Shown here piece by piece: positions 42,081-51,924 of a DNA stretch of 64,000 nucleotides. This stretch comes from Dyella marensis. Its GTDB lineage: Bacteria > Pseudomonadota > Gammaproteobacteria > Xanthomonadales > Rhodanobacteraceae. Numbering within the stretch: position 1 is the first letter of the stretch; each line of letters starts with the position of its first letter. Under the pieces are notes generated by a model. It saw only the letters and a program-made list of their open reading frames with translations, had not been told where the DNA came from and ran no database searches. Position numbers and translations under genes: made by a program. The DNA lies in assembly GCF_900112865.1 (NCBI RefSeq), contig NZ_FONH01000017.1, forward strand, positions 35,138-99,137, read 5' to 3'.

Positions 42081-43384
42081 TGGCTACTGTGTTCTCGCGC
42101 ATCGGCGATTGGGTCAATGAGCGCGCGCCGAACCTGGCGCCGACCTATCGCAAGCACATGACCGAGTACTACGCGCCGAAGAATTTCAATCTTTGGTACT
42201 ACTTCGGTTCGCTCGCCCTGCTGGTGCTGGTCAACCAGATCGTCACCGGCATCTTCCTCACCATGAACTACAAGACCAGCGCGGCGGAAGCGTTCGCCTC
42301 GGTCGAGTACATCATGCGCGACGTGGAATGGGGCTGGCTGATCCGCTACATGCACTCCACCGGCGCCTCGCTGTTCTTCGTGGTGGTGTTCCTGCACATG
42401 TTCCGCGGCCTGATGTACGGCTCGTACCAGAAGCCGCGCGAGCTGGTGTGGCTGCTGGGCATGCTGATCTTCCTGGTGCTGATGGCCGAAGCGTTCATGG
42501 GCTACGTGCTGCCGTGGGGCAACATGTCGTTCTGGGGCGCCAAGGTGATCATCTCGCTGTTCGGCACCATCCCCGTGATCGGCAACTCCCTGGTGGAGTG
42601 GATCATGGGCGACTACCTGCCGGCCGACGCCACGCTCAACCGCTTCTTCGCGCTGCACGTGATCGCGCTGCCGCTGGTGCTGCTGCTGCTGGTGGTGCTG
42701 CACCTGGCCGCGCTGCATGAGGTGGGCTCGAACAACCCGGACGGCGTCGACGTCAAGCACGGCCCCAAGGGCAACCGCTGGGATGCCAGCAAGCCGGCCG
42801 ACGCGATTCCCTTCCATCCGTACTACACGGTGAAGGACCTGGTCGGCGTGGGCTTCTTCCTGATCATCGCGGCCTTCATCATCTTCTTCGCGCCGACCTT
42901 CGGCGGCTGGTTCCTCGAGCACGACAACTTCGTGCCGGCGAACAACCTGGTGACGCCGACCCACATCAAGCCGGTGTGGTACTTCACGCCCTTCTACGCG
43001 ATCCTGCGCATGATCCCGTCCCTGTTCAGCACCGCCATCTGGGGTGTGCTGGGCATGTTCGGCGCGATCGTGCTGCTGTTCCTGCTGCCGTGGATCGATG
43101 CCGGCAAGGTGCGCTCGATCCGCTACCGCGGCACCGGCTTCAAGGTGGCGCTGGGCCTGTTCGTGCTGTCCTTCATCGCGCTGGGCGCGGTGGGCGCGGG
43201 CGTGGTGGCCGAGGTCATCCCGGCCTGGTTCGGCAATGTCGACGTGACGTTCTGGGAGAACTCGTTCGGCCGCCTGTGGACGCTGGTCTACTTCGGCTTC
43301 TTCGTGTTCATGTGGGTCTACACGCGCGGTGGCCGTGAGAAGACCAGGCCGGTCCCGGAGCGGGTGGTGTATGACCATGACTAA
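42080..43384 (+). CDS. petB: Cytochrome b of the bc1 complex
   Basis: 434 residues, eight membrane helices as in full-length cytochrome b. Heme ligands His are in the second and fourth helices (MHSTGASLFF, LHMFRGLMYG; FFALHVIALPL, VVLHLAALHEVG). GYVLPWGNMSFWGA is the Qo cd1 region; PVWYFTPFYAILR is a variant of the usual PEWY motif, with Val in place of Glu (P-V-W-Y). Transfers electrons between quinol and quinone sites across the inner membrane. Coupled to petA by TGATG; its end overlaps petC. Confidence 0.97.
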   Translation: MATVFSRIGDWVNERAPNLAPTYRKHMTEYYAPKNFNLWYYFGSLALLVLVNQIVTGIFLTMNYKTSAAEAFASVEYIMRDVEWGWLIRYMHSTGASLFFVVVFLHMFRGLMYGSYQKPRELVWLLGMLIFLVLMAEAFMGYVLPWGNMSFWGAKVIISLFGTIPVIGNSLVEWIMGDYLPADATLNRFFALHVIALPLVLLLLVVLHLAALHEVGSNNPDGVDVKHGPKGNRWDASKPADAIPFHPYYTVKDLVGVGFFLIIAAFIIFFAPTFGGWFLEHDNFVPANNLVTPTHIKPVWYFTPFYAILRMIPSLFSTAIWGVLGMFGAIVLLFLLPWIDAGKVRSIRYRGTGFKVALGLFVLSFIALGAVGAGVVAEVIPAWFGNVDVTFWENSFGRLWTLVYFGFFVFMWVYTRGGREKTRPVPERVVYDHD

Positions 43385-44132
43385 GCGGCAATCCCTGATG
43401 AAGCGCACTCTCTCTTCGATCGCCCTTGCCGCCGGCCTCCTGCTGGGCAGCTCCTCGGCCATGGCCTCGGAGGAGGGCTCGCTGCCCTCCGCCGGCACCA
43501 ACGTGCACGACCAGGCGGCGCTGCAGCGCGGCGCCAAGCTGTTCTTCAACTATTGCGTCGGCTGCCATTCGCTGAAGTTCGTGCGTTACTCGCGCATCGC
43601 CGAGGACCTGGGCCTCAGCGAGCAGGACGTGATGGGCAACCTCAACATGACCGGCGCGAAGTTCGGCGACCCGGTGGTCTCGCACATGCCCGAGGAGTCG
43701 GCCACGACCTTCTTCGGCAAGGCGCCGCCGGATCTCTCGCTGGAAGTGCGCGCCAAGGGCGCCGACTGGGTGTACGGCTACCTCAACTCCTTCTACCTGG
43801 ACCCGAGCCGTCCGGTGGGCTGGAACAACACGGTGTTCCCGAACGCCTCCATGCCCAACCCGCTGTGGGAACTGCAGGGCCTGCAGACCGCGGTGATGCA
43901 CAAGGTCGACGGCGAGGAGGCGGTCGAGAAGCTGGAGCTCTCGCGCCCGGGCAAGCTGACGCCGGCCGAGTACCAGCAGGCCACGCGCGACCTCACCACC
44001 TTCCTGGAATACGCCGCGGAGCCGGCCGCCCTGCAGCGCCAGCGCTACGGCATCTGGGTGCTGCTGTTCCTGGCCGCGTTCACCTTGCTCGCGTACGCAC
44101 TGAAGAAGGAATATTGGAAGGACGTCCACTGA
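43371..44132 (+). CDS. petC: Cytochrome c1 of the bc1 complex
   Basis: About 253 residues. Signal peptide (LMKRTLSSIALAAGLLLGSSSAMA), heme c site CVGCH (NYCVGCHSLKFVRYSR), and one C-terminal membrane anchor (GIWVLLFLAAFTLLAYALKKEYW). Met-containing segments MPEESA and NASMPNPLW lie where the sixth heme ligand is expected. Starts at 43371 or 43377, within the end of petB; a third Met at 43398 would still leave the signal peptide. Passes electrons to soluble or membrane cytochrome c. Confidence 0.95.
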   Translation: MTMTKRQSLMKRTLSSIALAAGLLLGSSSAMASEEGSLPSAGTNVHDQAALQRGAKLFFNYCVGCHSLKFVRYSRIAEDLGLSEQDVMGNLNMTGAKFGDPVVSHMPEESATTFFGKAPPDLSLEVRAKGADWVYGYLNSFYLDPSRPVGWNNTVFPNASMPNPLWELQGLQTAVMHKVDGEEAVEKLELSRPGKLTPAEYQQATRDLTTFLEYAAEPAALQRQRYGIWVLLFLAAFTLLAYALKKEYWKDVH

Positions 44133-44203
44133 GACGTCGCTCCTTGGCCCAGCATGCGGCGGCCTCGGCCGCCGCATGCGCTTAGTCGATGGGGAGACCG
44201 CGC

Positions 44204-44827
44204 ATGGTTCAAAGCGCACGTTCGCGATCCGTACTCGCCTTGTACTCGACCGCGGATGACATCCAATGCCACCGCACCCGCCTGGTGCTGGCGGCCAAGG
44301 GTGTCAGCTACGAAAGAGTAATCGTCGATCCGAGCAAGCCGCCGGAGGACCTGCTGGACCTCAATCCCTACGGCTCCACGCCCACCCTGGTCGATCGCGA
44401 CCTCACGCTCTACGGCACCTCGGTGGTGTGCGAATACCTCGACGAGCGCTATCCCCATCCGCCGCTGATGCCGATCGATCCGCTGTCGCGCGCGCGCCTG
44501 CGCCTGGCTTCGCTGCGCATCGAACTGGACTGGCTCCCGGAAGTGCACACCATCCGCGCCGGCGGCCGTCCCGCCGACGGCGCGCGCAAGCGATTGCGCG
44601 AACACCTGCTGGCCTCGCTGCCGCTGTTCAAGGCCGCCAAGTTCTTCCTCAACCCGGAAATGAGCCTGGCCGACTGCCTGGTGGCGCCGGTGGTGTGGCG
44701 GCTGCCGTGGCTGGGCGTGGACCTGGGCCGCGAAGGCAAGCCGATCCTGGACTACGGCGAGCGCCTATTCCATAGCCAGGGCTTTGCGCGCAGTATGACG
44801 GCCGAAGAAAAGGCCATGCGGCCCTGA
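44204..44827 (+). CDS. sspA: Stringent starvation protein A
   Basis: 207 residues, GST fold without catalytic use: thioredoxin-like N-terminal domain (LALYSTADDIQCHRTRLVLAAKG, NPYGSTPTLVDRDLTLYGTSVVCEYLDERYP) and helical C-terminal domain. In E. coli it binds RNA polymerase and helps acid and stationary-phase survival. The ATG at 44204 follows GGGGAG by seven bases. Placement after petABC and before sspB is the usual gammaproteobacterial order. Confidence 0.95.
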   Translation: MVQSARSRSVLALYSTADDIQCHRTRLVLAAKGVSYERVIVDPSKPPEDLLDLNPYGSTPTLVDRDLTLYGTSVVCEYLDERYPHPPLMPIDPLSRARLRLASLRIELDWLPEVHTIRAGGRPADGARKRLREHLLASLPLFKAAKFFLNPEMSLADCLVAPVVWRLPWLGVDLGREGKPILDYGERLFHSQGFARSMTAEEKAMRP

Positions 44828-44854
44828 AGATCTAAAGAAGAGCAGTAAAGGCCG

Positions 44855-45304
44855 ATGAGCAGTAACGATCCACATGTGCCGATGAGTTCCAATCGCCCGT
44901 ACCTGTTGCGGGCGATCTACGATTGGATCACCGACAACAACCTCACTCCGTACATCCTGGTCGACGCCGCGCGCGAAGGCGTGCGCGTGCCGCCGCAGGT
45001 GGTGAAGAACGGGCAGGTGGTGCTGAACCTGGCGATGCGCGCGGTCGCCAACCTGGACCTCGGCAACGAGTGGATCAGTTTCCAGGCGCGCTTCTCCGGC
45101 GTGAGCCATTCGATCCTGATCCCGGTGCATGCGGTGCTGGCGCTGTACGCCCAGGAGAACGGGCAGGGCATGATGTTTCCCGCCGACGAAGGCGGCGACC
45201 AGCCGCCGCCGGAACCGCCCTCGGACGACACGCCGCCGCCGGACAGCCCGGACACCGGCGACAAGCCCCGCAAGGGCGCGCCCTTCCTGCGCGTGGTGAA
45301 GTAA
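44855..45304 (+). CDS. sspB: ClpXP adaptor SspB
   Basis: 149 residues. Folded ssrA-tag binding domain (RPYLLRAIYDWITDNNLTPYI; GVRVPPQVVKNGQVVLNLAMRAV), then a Pro/Asp-rich flexible linker and the ClpX-docking tail RKGAPFLRVVK, nearly the same as in E. coli. Delivers ssrA-tagged proteins to ClpXP. 27 bases after sspA. Confidence 0.96.
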   Translation: MSSNDPHVPMSSNRPYLLRAIYDWITDNNLTPYILVDAAREGVRVPPQVVKNGQVVLNLAMRAVANLDLGNEWISFQARFSGVSHSILIPVHAVLALYAQENGQGMMFPADEGGDQPPPEPPSDDTPPPDSPDTGDKPRKGAPFLRVVK

Positions 45305-45333
45305 GCGGCGGCGGCGTCGATCGCCGCCGCGCT

Positions 45334-45744
45334 TCAGTGAATTCGCGGATCCCCTGATTTCCTGCCTTCGAGGCGCGGACGCAGCGGCACGACGTTGCTC
45401 GCATCCGCGTCGGCATCGTTCCGCTCGGGAATGCGCGCCTCGATGGTCGGCAGGCTCAGCCCGGTGACGCGACCGTGCGCCAGCCACAGGCGGCCGGGTT
45501 CGCGGTCGTTGCCGTCGATGCTCACTTCGAAGCTGTAGCCGCGCTCGATCACGCGCATGCCGTCCAGCCGGCGCAGGCGCAGGCTGCTCAGGCCGACCGT
45601 TTCGTCCAGCAGCTGCAGTCCGTGGCGTTCGCACTGCCGGCGCGCTTCGGCGGCGGCGAGTTCGCGCAGGCGGCTGAGTTTCAGCCATGCCACCACGATG
45701 CTCGCCAGGAGCAGCAGCAGGAACAAGTCGTCGAATCGGGCCAT
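45334..45744 (-). CDS. DUF3301 family small membrane-anchored protein
   Basis: 136 residues. One N-terminal membrane helix (DDLFLLLLLASIVVAWLK), then a soluble domain with CERHGLQLLDETVGLSSLRLRR and RGYSFEVSIDG, as in DUF3301. Function unknown in the family. The ATG at 45744 places the helix directly at the N-terminus; a longer frame to 45807 adds an Arg-rich stretch that looks non-coding. Convergent with sspB. Confidence 0.85.
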   Translation of the reverse strand: MARFDDLFLLLLLASIVVAWLKLSRLRELAAAEARRQCERHGLQLLDETVGLSSLRLRRLDGMRVIERGYSFEVSIDGNDREPGRLWLAHGRVTGLSLPTIEARIPERNDADADASNVVPLRPRLEGRKSGDPRIH

Positions 45745-45828
45745 GCGTGGCAGTGTGTGGTCGACAGGTGCCGCCCGCAAGGCCCGCCGGCCAACGGCGC
45801 GGCGCATGGGCGCCGCGCCGATCGGGTT

Positions 45829-46686
45829 TCAGTCGAGCTGCAGGCGCAGCGAGAGATCCACGGCGCGCACGTGCTTGGTCAGCGCGCCCACCGAGATGAA
45901 ATCGACGCCCGTTTCCGCATAGGTGCGGATGGTGTCGAGATCCACGTTGCCGGAGATCTCCAGCGGTATGCGGCCGGCGGCGATGGCCACCGCTTCGCGC
46001 ATCAGCGGCGGGGTGAAGTTGTCGATCATGATGCGGTCGACGCCGGCCTCGATGGCCTGTTGCAGTTCGTCCAGGTTTTCGACTTCCACTTCGAGCAATA
46101 GCCTGGGATGCAGCCGCCGCGCCGCTTCCACCGCCTGCGCAATGCCGCCGGCCGCGATGATGTGGTTTTCCTTGACCAGGATCGCGTCGTACAGGCCTAC
46201 GCGATGGTTATGGCCGCCGCCGCAGCGCACCGCGTACTTCTGTGCGATGCGCAGGCCAGGCACGGTCTTGCGCGTGTCGAGCACGCGCACCGCGGTGCCG
46301 GCGACCGCCTGCACATAGGCTGCCGTGGTGGTGGCGGTGCCGGACAGCAGCTGCAGGAAGTTGAGCGCCGAGCGCTCCGCACTGACCAGCGCGCGCGCCC
46401 TGCCTTCGAGCCGGCAGATCACCGAGCCGGGCGCGACGCGCGCGCCGTCGCCGGCCTGCCAGTCGATGCGCACGGCGGGATCCAGGCGGCGGAAGCAGGC
46501 ATCGAACCAGGCCGTGCCGGCGATCACCGCGTCTTCGCGGCAGGTCAGCGTGGCCTTGGCATTGGCACCGGCGGGCAGCAGTTCGGCGGTGGCGTCGCCG
46601 CTGCCGATGTCTTCGGCGAAGGCGCGTTCGACATCGGCCAGCACGAGTTCGGCCGGCGGCGGAGCAAGCAGGTTCGAAGAGGTCAT
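45829..46686 (-). CDS. nadC: Nicotinate-nucleotide diphosphorylase (carboxylating)
   Basis: Converts quinolinate and PRPP to nicotinate mononucleotide in de novo NAD synthesis. 285 residues. Signatures: EDIGSGDAT near the N-terminus, LVSAERSALNFLQLLSGTA, DTRKTVPGLR, GGGHNHR (substrate phosphate/carboxylate contacts) and SGNVDLDTI. Full length, downstream of the DUF1631 gene on the same strand. Confidence 0.96.
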   Translation of the reverse strand: MTSSNLLAPPPAELVLADVERAFAEDIGSGDATAELLPAGANAKATLTCREDAVIAGTAWFDACFRRLDPAVRIDWQAGDGARVAPGSVICRLEGRARALVSAERSALNFLQLLSGTATTTAAYVQAVAGTAVRVLDTRKTVPGLRIAQKYAVRCGGGHNHRVGLYDAILVKENHIIAAGGIAQAVEAARRLHPRLLLEVEVENLDELQQAIEAGVDRIMIDNFTPPLMREAVAIAAGRIPLEISGNVDLDTIRTYAETGVDFISVGALTKHVRAVDLSLRLQLD

Positions 46687-46723
46687 GCCGAGGAATCAGC
46701 CCGATGTGATCGGGCCGATGTTA

Positions 46724-49006
46724 TCAGGGCGCGACGGTGGCCGGTTGGCTCAGGCGGCCGACGATGGCATCCAGCGCGCGATCGAACAGGGCCGACGACT
46801 CCAGCACGCGTGCGCGGCCGGCGATGATTTCGCGGGCCAGTTCGTGCGGTGCGTAGTCGGCGACTTTCAGGCCGCGCCGGTTGACGAACAGGTAGCGGCC
46901 GCTCATCGGGCTGACCCAGGACAGCTTGGCGCGCTCGATGGTGTCGCCCTCGGTGGCGAACTCCAGCCAGATGCCCGGCTTCAGCTCGTGCACCATGCGC
47001 AGTTCCGGCGTGTCTTCTTCCGGCTCGGCCGGGGCCGCGTCGAGGTCCAGCGCCGCTTCGGTCTCGGTGATCGGCTGGATGTTGTCCGGGATCGGCAGCA
47101 CCGCCGATTCCTCCACCGCCTGCACCTCGGCCACCGGGATCTGCTCGCCGAGCTGATGGCGGTAGTAAGTGTGCAACTGCGCGAGCAGGCGCTCGATGTC
47201 GCTTTCCTGGAAAGCGACATTGGCCAGGCCGCGGCGCAGCGAGCGCTCGATGCCTGGCAGCATCTGGCGCAGCATGCGGCGGTCTTCCAGCGAACGCGCG
47301 GGGCGCGTGCTGGCGATGAAGTCGTTGACGAAGCGCAGCGAGTCGCGGAACTCCGAGGATTCCTCGCCCTGGCGCAGGATCGTCAGCACCATGTAGTTGG
47401 CCCAGGCGCGCGACAGGATGCCGTGGATCAGCGGCGGCAGCGTGTAGTCGCCGATGCGCGTGAGGATTTCCTTGGCGGCGCGGCGGCGCGCCTGTTCCAG
47501 CTTCTCGCGGCCGCGGGTGGACTCGGCCACGCGCTGCTCGGCCAGCTCGGAACGGCGGCGGCTCTGGTCCTGGAAATCCTGCAGCTCGAGATTGAGCCGG
47601 TCGAAGATGGTGAGGTCGTCGTCGAATTCCTGCAGCAGCGCGTCGACCACCGCCTTCACCTTGTCGTGCAGGCGATGGTCGCGGTCGGATTCGGGCGACC
47701 AGCCCTTGGCGACATCGGCCAGGCTGTCCAGCAGGCGGCGGGCCGGATGCTGGCGGTGCGCGAACAGGCGGCGGTCGAGGATCGCCGCCTTGAGATACGG
47801 AATCTGCAGGCGTGCCAGCAGCACCTGCATTTCGGCGGGCAGGTTGCGGTCCTCGAGGATGAACTCGAACAGCATGCCGACGAGGTCGATGGTGTCCTCG
47901 TCCATGGTCGCGACCTGGCCGGGACGTTCGCCGCGCAGCGAGCCGATCTGGGTGAGCAGCTGCTCCTTGAGGTGCGCGACTTCCTGCATCACCGCCGCGT
48001 TGGATGCGGACGCGCCGCCGCGCAGGGGCAGCGGGCTGCCCACGGTGGCGGCCTGGCTCTGCAGCACGCTGAGCGCGCCGATCAGTTCGTTGACGGTGGG
48101 AACCTGCAGCGGGCCGCCGACCGGCAGGTTCTCCGGCATGCCGCCGCGGCGGGCGCTGAACAGCGTGCGGAGGGTCTGCAGCAGTTCGCCGGAGGCGGCG
48201 TCGTCGGCCAGCGGCACGTCGCCGATCTGCGCGGCGCCCTGGGCTGCCGCGGCCGCGGCGGTGCCGCTCGAGGCGGCGCCACCGCTGCGCTGCACTTCGT
48301 GGCGCAGCTGCGGCAGCACGCCGGCGCGCACCAGCTCGGTGTTGATTTCCTGATACAGCTCGTCGAGCGCGGCCAGCACGTAGCGGTCGAACAGCTTGAA
48401 GATGATCAGCTTGACGCGCATCTCCGCCGACAGCTCGCGCATCGCCTGGCGGAACGCCTGGGTGAGCGAGGCCGGGGCGACCGGGTTGTTCGCATCCTCG
48501 ACGCGGATGCCGCCGTAGATCACCGACAGGCGCTGGTTCACCGCGAACAGGTCGCGGGTCAGGCGGGTTTCGTTCTTGCCGATCATGCTGGTGATCGCGA
48601 GCGACTCTTCCAGCTCGTTGTCGGCGACCAGGGTCAGCTCGACCGTGCCGATCGGCAGCGGCACGCCGGCGGTGGGGTTGGCGCTGGCGCGCTGCTGGGA
48701 GGCGAAGTCGGCGATGCCGCGGGTGACCGCGGCCAGGAACGCCCGTTCCACCGCCGGACGGCGCTTGCGCACTTCGCGCATGCCGTCGAAGTAGTGCATC
48801 TGGGCGGCGTTGTTCTCGGCTTTCTCGGCCAGGTCGAACAGGGCGTCGTCGACGTGCTCGAACATGCCGTTGGCCAGCAGCTGCAGGCGCCGCGAGGCGA
48901 TGTCGCGCACCGTGTTCAGCAGGGCACCGCCGCGCTCGCTGGAAGGGTCCAGGCGCTGACTGAGACTGACAATGTTCGATGGCTCACTGGCGTTGTTCAT
49001 CGCCAC
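46724..49006 (-). CDS. DUF1631 family protein with PilZ-like C-terminus
   Basis: 760 residues, soluble and mostly helical. DUF1631 covers most of the chain, with a low-complexity Ala/Gly stretch at about residues 240-265 and charged coiled-coil-like segments (RRRSELAEQRVAESTRGREKLEQARRRAAKEI). The last 90 residues (PGIWLEF...RAKLSWVSPMSGRYLFVNRRG) look like a PilZ-type beta barrel, but the N-terminal RxxxR c-di-GMP motif is not obvious. The family is found mainly in gammaproteobacteria and has no established function. Confidence 0.88.
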   Translation of the reverse strand: MAMNNASEPSNIVSLSQRLDPSSERGGALLNTVRDIASRRLQLLANGMFEHVDDALFDLAEKAENNAAQMHYFDGMREVRKRRPAVERAFLAAVTRGIADFASQQRASANPTAGVPLPIGTVELTLVADNELEESLAITSMIGKNETRLTRDLFAVNQRLSVIYGGIRVEDANNPVAPASLTQAFRQAMRELSAEMRVKLIIFKLFDRYVLAALDELYQEINTELVRAGVLPQLRHEVQRSGGAASSGTAAAAAAQGAAQIGDVPLADDAASGELLQTLRTLFSARRGGMPENLPVGGPLQVPTVNELIGALSVLQSQAATVGSPLPLRGGASASNAAVMQEVAHLKEQLLTQIGSLRGERPGQVATMDEDTIDLVGMLFEFILEDRNLPAEMQVLLARLQIPYLKAAILDRRLFAHRQHPARRLLDSLADVAKGWSPESDRDHRLHDKVKAVVDALLQEFDDDLTIFDRLNLELQDFQDQSRRRSELAEQRVAESTRGREKLEQARRRAAKEILTRIGDYTLPPLIHGILSRAWANYMVLTILRQGEESSEFRDSLRFVNDFIASTRPARSLEDRRMLRQMLPGIERSLRRGLANVAFQESDIERLLAQLHTYYRHQLGEQIPVAEVQAVEESAVLPIPDNIQPITETEAALDLDAAPAEPEEDTPELRMVHELKPGIWLEFATEGDTIERAKLSWVSPMSGRYLFVNRRGLKVADYAPHELAREIIAGRARVLESSALFDRALDAIVGRLSQPATVAP

Positions 49007-49153
49007 ACCCCTGTGTGATGTGCTGCCGTCGTTCCGAGGCGGCTACGCCGACCGCATGACCAGGAACGATACGCGAAAGATCATTGCCATGTCATGCTCA
49101 GGTTGGCATCTGGGGACATTCCCGCCGTCCCTCAAGCGGCCGTCCGGCCTACC

Positions 49154-49426
49154 TCAGGCGGCGGCCGGGAAATCCCGCAGCTGGGCGGTGCCGATGCCCT
49201 CTTCGGGCAGCATCACGGGGATGCCCTCGTCGATCCGATAGACGACCTTGCGGTCCACCGTGATCAGGCCTTCGTGCAGGGAGGCCTCGACCCGGGTGCC
49301 GGCCACGGTGTCGACCTGGCCCTGGGCGATGGCGGTGTTGATGGCGTCCAGCTCGTTCTTGCCGAGCGGCCTTAGCGGGGTCTTGCTGACTGGACAGCAG
49401 AGGATGTCGAGCAGGCGCTTGTCCAT
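49154..49426 (-). CDS. Trm112-like protein (YcaR family)
   Basis: 90 residues. Zinc-ribbon-like start MDKRLLDILCCPVSKTPL with one CCP pair (a second CxxC is missing, as in many bacterial members), and the conserved YRIDEGIPVMLPEEG end. Bacterial Trm112 homologues bind or activate methyltransferases; the partner here is unknown. The ATG is preceded by CTTCATGG-proximal GGAGG-like bases on its strand only weakly. Divergent from purE. Confidence 0.88.
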   Translation of the reverse strand: MDKRLLDILCCPVSKTPLRPLGKNELDAINTAIAQGQVDTVAGTRVEASLHEGLITVDRKVVYRIDEGIPVMLPEEGIGTAQLRDFPAAA

Positions 49427-49488
49427 GAAGGAGGTCGTGTGATGCTGCGGAAAGGTCCGTACAATAGCCCCTTTTGGATGGCCGGACC

Positions 49489-49992
49489 ATGACTTCGACA
49501 GGCAGGGCGCCGCTGGTGGGCGTAGTGATGGGCTCCCGTTCGGACTGGGAAACCATGGAGCATGCGGCCAGCGTGCTGGCCGAACTGGGCGTGCCGCACG
49601 AGGTGCGCGTGGTCTCCGCCCACCGCACGCCGGACCTGCTGTTCCAGTACGCCGAACAGGCCCCGGGCCGCGGCATCCAGGTGATCGTGGCCGGTGCAGG
49701 CGGCGCCGCCCACCTGCCGGGCATGCTGGCGGCCAAGACCCGCTTGCCGGTCTTCGGCGTGCCGGTGCAGTCCAAGGCCCTGAACGGCATGGATTCCCTG
49801 CTTTCGATCGCGCAGATGCCGGCCGGCATCCCGGTCGGTACCCTGGCCATCGGCCGCGCCGGCGCCACCAATGCCGGCCTGCTCGCCGCCGCCGTGCTGG
49901 CCCTGCACGACGCCGAACTGGCCGCGGCGCTGGATGCCTTCCGCGCCCGCCAGACCCAGACCGTCCTGGACCATCCGGACCCGCGCCAGTGA
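49489..49992 (+). CDS. purE: 5-(carboxyamino)imidazole ribonucleotide mutase
   Basis: Moves CO2 from N5-CAIR to C4 to give CAIR in purine synthesis. 167 residues. [23 protein letters not shown] (catalytic His) and [13 protein letters not shown] are intact. The ATG at 49489 is preferred over a TTG at 49474. A TACAAT -10-like box lies at 49460-49465. Stop overlaps purK start (GTGA). Confidence 0.97.
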   Translation: MTSTGRAPLVGVVMGSRSDWETMEHAASVLAELGVPHEVRVVSAHRTPDLLFQYAEQAPGRGIQVIVAGAGGAAHLPGMLAAKTRLPVFGVPVQSKALNGMDSLLSIAQMPAGIPVGTLAIGRAGATNAGLLAAAVLALHDAELAAALDAFRARQTQTVLDHPDPRQ

Positions 49993-51143
49993 CCGCACGC
50001 CGCCAAGCCGTGCTGGGCATCCTCGGCGGCGGGCAGCTGGCCCGCATGCTGGCGCTCGCCGCGGCGCCGCTCGGGGTGAAGACCCTGGTGGTGGACAGCG
50101 CGCCGGATGCCTGCGCGGCCCAGGTCGCCCCGCTGCTGGCGGCGGACTGGACCGACTACGCGGCGCTGGAAAGCTTCGCCCGCCAGGTCGACGTGGTCAC
50201 CTTCGATTTCGAGAACGTGCCGGCCGAGACCGCGCACTGGCTGGCCGAACGCGTGGCGGTGTTCCCCGCGCCGCGCGCGCTGGCGGTGGCGCAGGACCGG
50301 CTGGCCGAGAAGACGCTGTTCCGCGAGTGCGGGTTGGACACGCCGGCTTTCATGGCGGTCGACACGCGCGCCGACCTGGATCGCGCCCTGGCCACCGTCG
50401 GTGCGCCGGCGATCCTCAAGACCCGCCGCCTCGGCTATGACGGCAAGGGCCAGTTCCGCCTGCGCACGCTGGCCGACGCGGATGCCGCCTGGGCCGCGCT
50501 GGGCGCGCAGGCCGCTGCGCATGGGCTGATCCTGGAAGCCTTCGTGCCGTTCGAGCGCGAGCTTTCGGTGGTCGCGGTGCGCGGGCGCGACGGCGACTTC
50601 CGCACCTGGCCGCTGACCCAGAACTGGCACACCGACGGCGTACTGTCGCTGAGCCTGGCGCCGGCACCCGCCGTCGACGGGCTGCAGCAGCGCGCCACCG
50701 AACTGGCGCGCACCCTGGCCGAGCGCCTGGCATACGTCGGCGTGTTCGCGCTGGAGCTGTTCGTCAAGGATGGCCAGCTGCTCGGCAACGAGATGGCGCC
50801 GCGCGTGCACAACTCCGGGCACTGGACCATCGAAGGCGCGCTCACCAGCCAGTTCGAGAACCACGTGCGCGCCGTGCTCGGCCTGCCGCTGGGCGATACC
50901 TCGGCGCGCGGGCTGTCGGCGATGTTCAACTGGATCGGCGAGCTGCCCGATGCCGCGCCGGTGCTGCAGGCGGTCGACGGGCACTGGCACGACTACGGCA
51001 AGCAGCCGCGTCCGGGCCGCAAGGTGGGGCATGCGACGGTCTGCGCGGTCGACGCGAAGTCGATGGCCGAGCGCCTGGCCGGCGTGGCCCGTGCGCTGCA
51101 GCGCGAGTCGCAGGCGGAGCCCGCCATCCAGGTGCTGGGCTGA
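49989..51143 (+). CDS. purK: 5-(carboxyamino)imidazole ribonucleotide synthase
   Basis: ATP-grasp enzyme making N5-CAIR from AIR and bicarbonate, the substrate for PurE. 384 residues. [15 protein letters not shown]-terminus, [15 protein letters not shown] loop, [16 protein letters not shown] and [18 protein letters not shown] are typical PurK. GTG start coupled to purE; followed by a strong terminator. Confidence 0.97.
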   Translation: MTARRQAVLGILGGGQLARMLALAAAPLGVKTLVVDSAPDACAAQVAPLLAADWTDYAALESFARQVDVVTFDFENVPAETAHWLAERVAVFPAPRALAVAQDRLAEKTLFRECGLDTPAFMAVDTRADLDRALATVGAPAILKTRRLGYDGKGQFRLRTLADADAAWAALGAQAAAHGLILEAFVPFERELSVVAVRGRDGDFRTWPLTQNWHTDGVLSLSLAPAPAVDGLQQRATELARTLAERLAYVGVFALELFVKDGQLLGNEMAPRVHNSGHWTIEGALTSQFENHVRAVLGLPLGDTSARGLSAMFNWIGELPDAAPVLQAVDGHWHDYGKQPRPGRKVGHATVCAVDAKSMAERLAGVARALQRESQAEPAIQVLG

Positions 51144-51171
51144 GCGGCGCCGCTGTCCGGTAAAGCCGTCC

Positions 51172-51207
51172 AAAAAAAACGGAGCCGTCGCCGGCTCCGT
51201 TTTTTTT
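51172..51207. terminator. Bidirectional intrinsic terminator between purK and sodB
   Basis: Eight A, then the stem CGGAGCCG-TCG-CCGGCTCCG, then eight T. Works for both convergent genes. Confidence 0.92.
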
Positions 51208-51226
51208 ATGGATCCCGGGACGGAGA

Positions 51227-51805
51227 TCAGGCCAGGTTCTTGGCCGCGAAGTCCCAGTTCACCAGGTTCCAGAACGCCTCGACGTACTTCGGGCGCGCAT
51301 TGCGGTAGTCGACGTAGTAGGCGTGTTCCCACACGTCGCAGGTCAGCAGCGGCTTGTCGCTGCCGGTGATCGGCGTGGCGGCATTGGAGGTATTGACGAT
51401 GCCCAGCGAACCGTCCGGACGCTGCACCAGCCAGGTCCAGCCGGAACCGAAGTTGCCGACCGCCGACTTGGAGAACTCCTCCTTGAACTTCTCGAACGAG
51501 CCGAACGCCTTGTTGATGGCGTCGGCCAGCTTGCCGCTGGGCTCGCTGCCGCCCTTGGGGCTGAGGCTGTTCCAGTAGAAGGTGTGGTTCCACACCTGGG
51601 CGGCATTGTTGAACACGCCGCCGGACGACTTCTTGATGATGTCCTCCAGCGAGGCGTTCTCGAACTCCGTGCCCTTGATCAGGTTGTTGAGATTGGTCAC
51701 GTAGGCCTGGTGGTGCTTGCCGTAGTGATACTCCAGCGTCTCGGCGGAGATATGCGGCTCGAGCGCATTCTTTTCGTAGGGCAGGGGGGGGAGTTCGAAC
51801 GCCAT
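51227..51805 (-). CDS. sodB: Superoxide dismutase [Fe]
   Basis: Dismutes superoxide in the cytoplasm. 192 residues. Metal ligands: His in [11 protein letters not shown], His in WNHTFYW, Asp and His in [24 protein letters not shown] and the [12 protein letters not shown] block fit the iron type. Divergent from grxD. Confidence 0.97.
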   Translation of the reverse strand: MAFELPPLPYEKNALEPHISAETLEYHYGKHHQAYVTNLNNLIKGTEFENASLEDIIKKSSGGVFNNAAQVWNHTFYWNSLSPKGGSEPSGKLADAINKAFGSFEKFKEEFSKSAVGNFGSGWTWLVQRPDGSLGIVNTSNAATPITGSDKPLLTCDVWEHAYYVDYRNARPKYVEAFWNLVNWDFAAKNLA

Positions 51806-51924
51806 GGTGGAGGCTCCTGGGCGGTTGGCTAAGGAAAGTCGCGGCGGGCGCCGCGGGACGGCGGGCCGGTGCGCGACTGATACACTACCGATCTTGCCGC
51901 ATTGTAATGATGAATCCCCGAGCT

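Noticed and set aside
46325..49018. 897-codon plus-strand open frame
   Set aside because: Antisense of the DUF1631 gene; composition is typical of a shadow frame.
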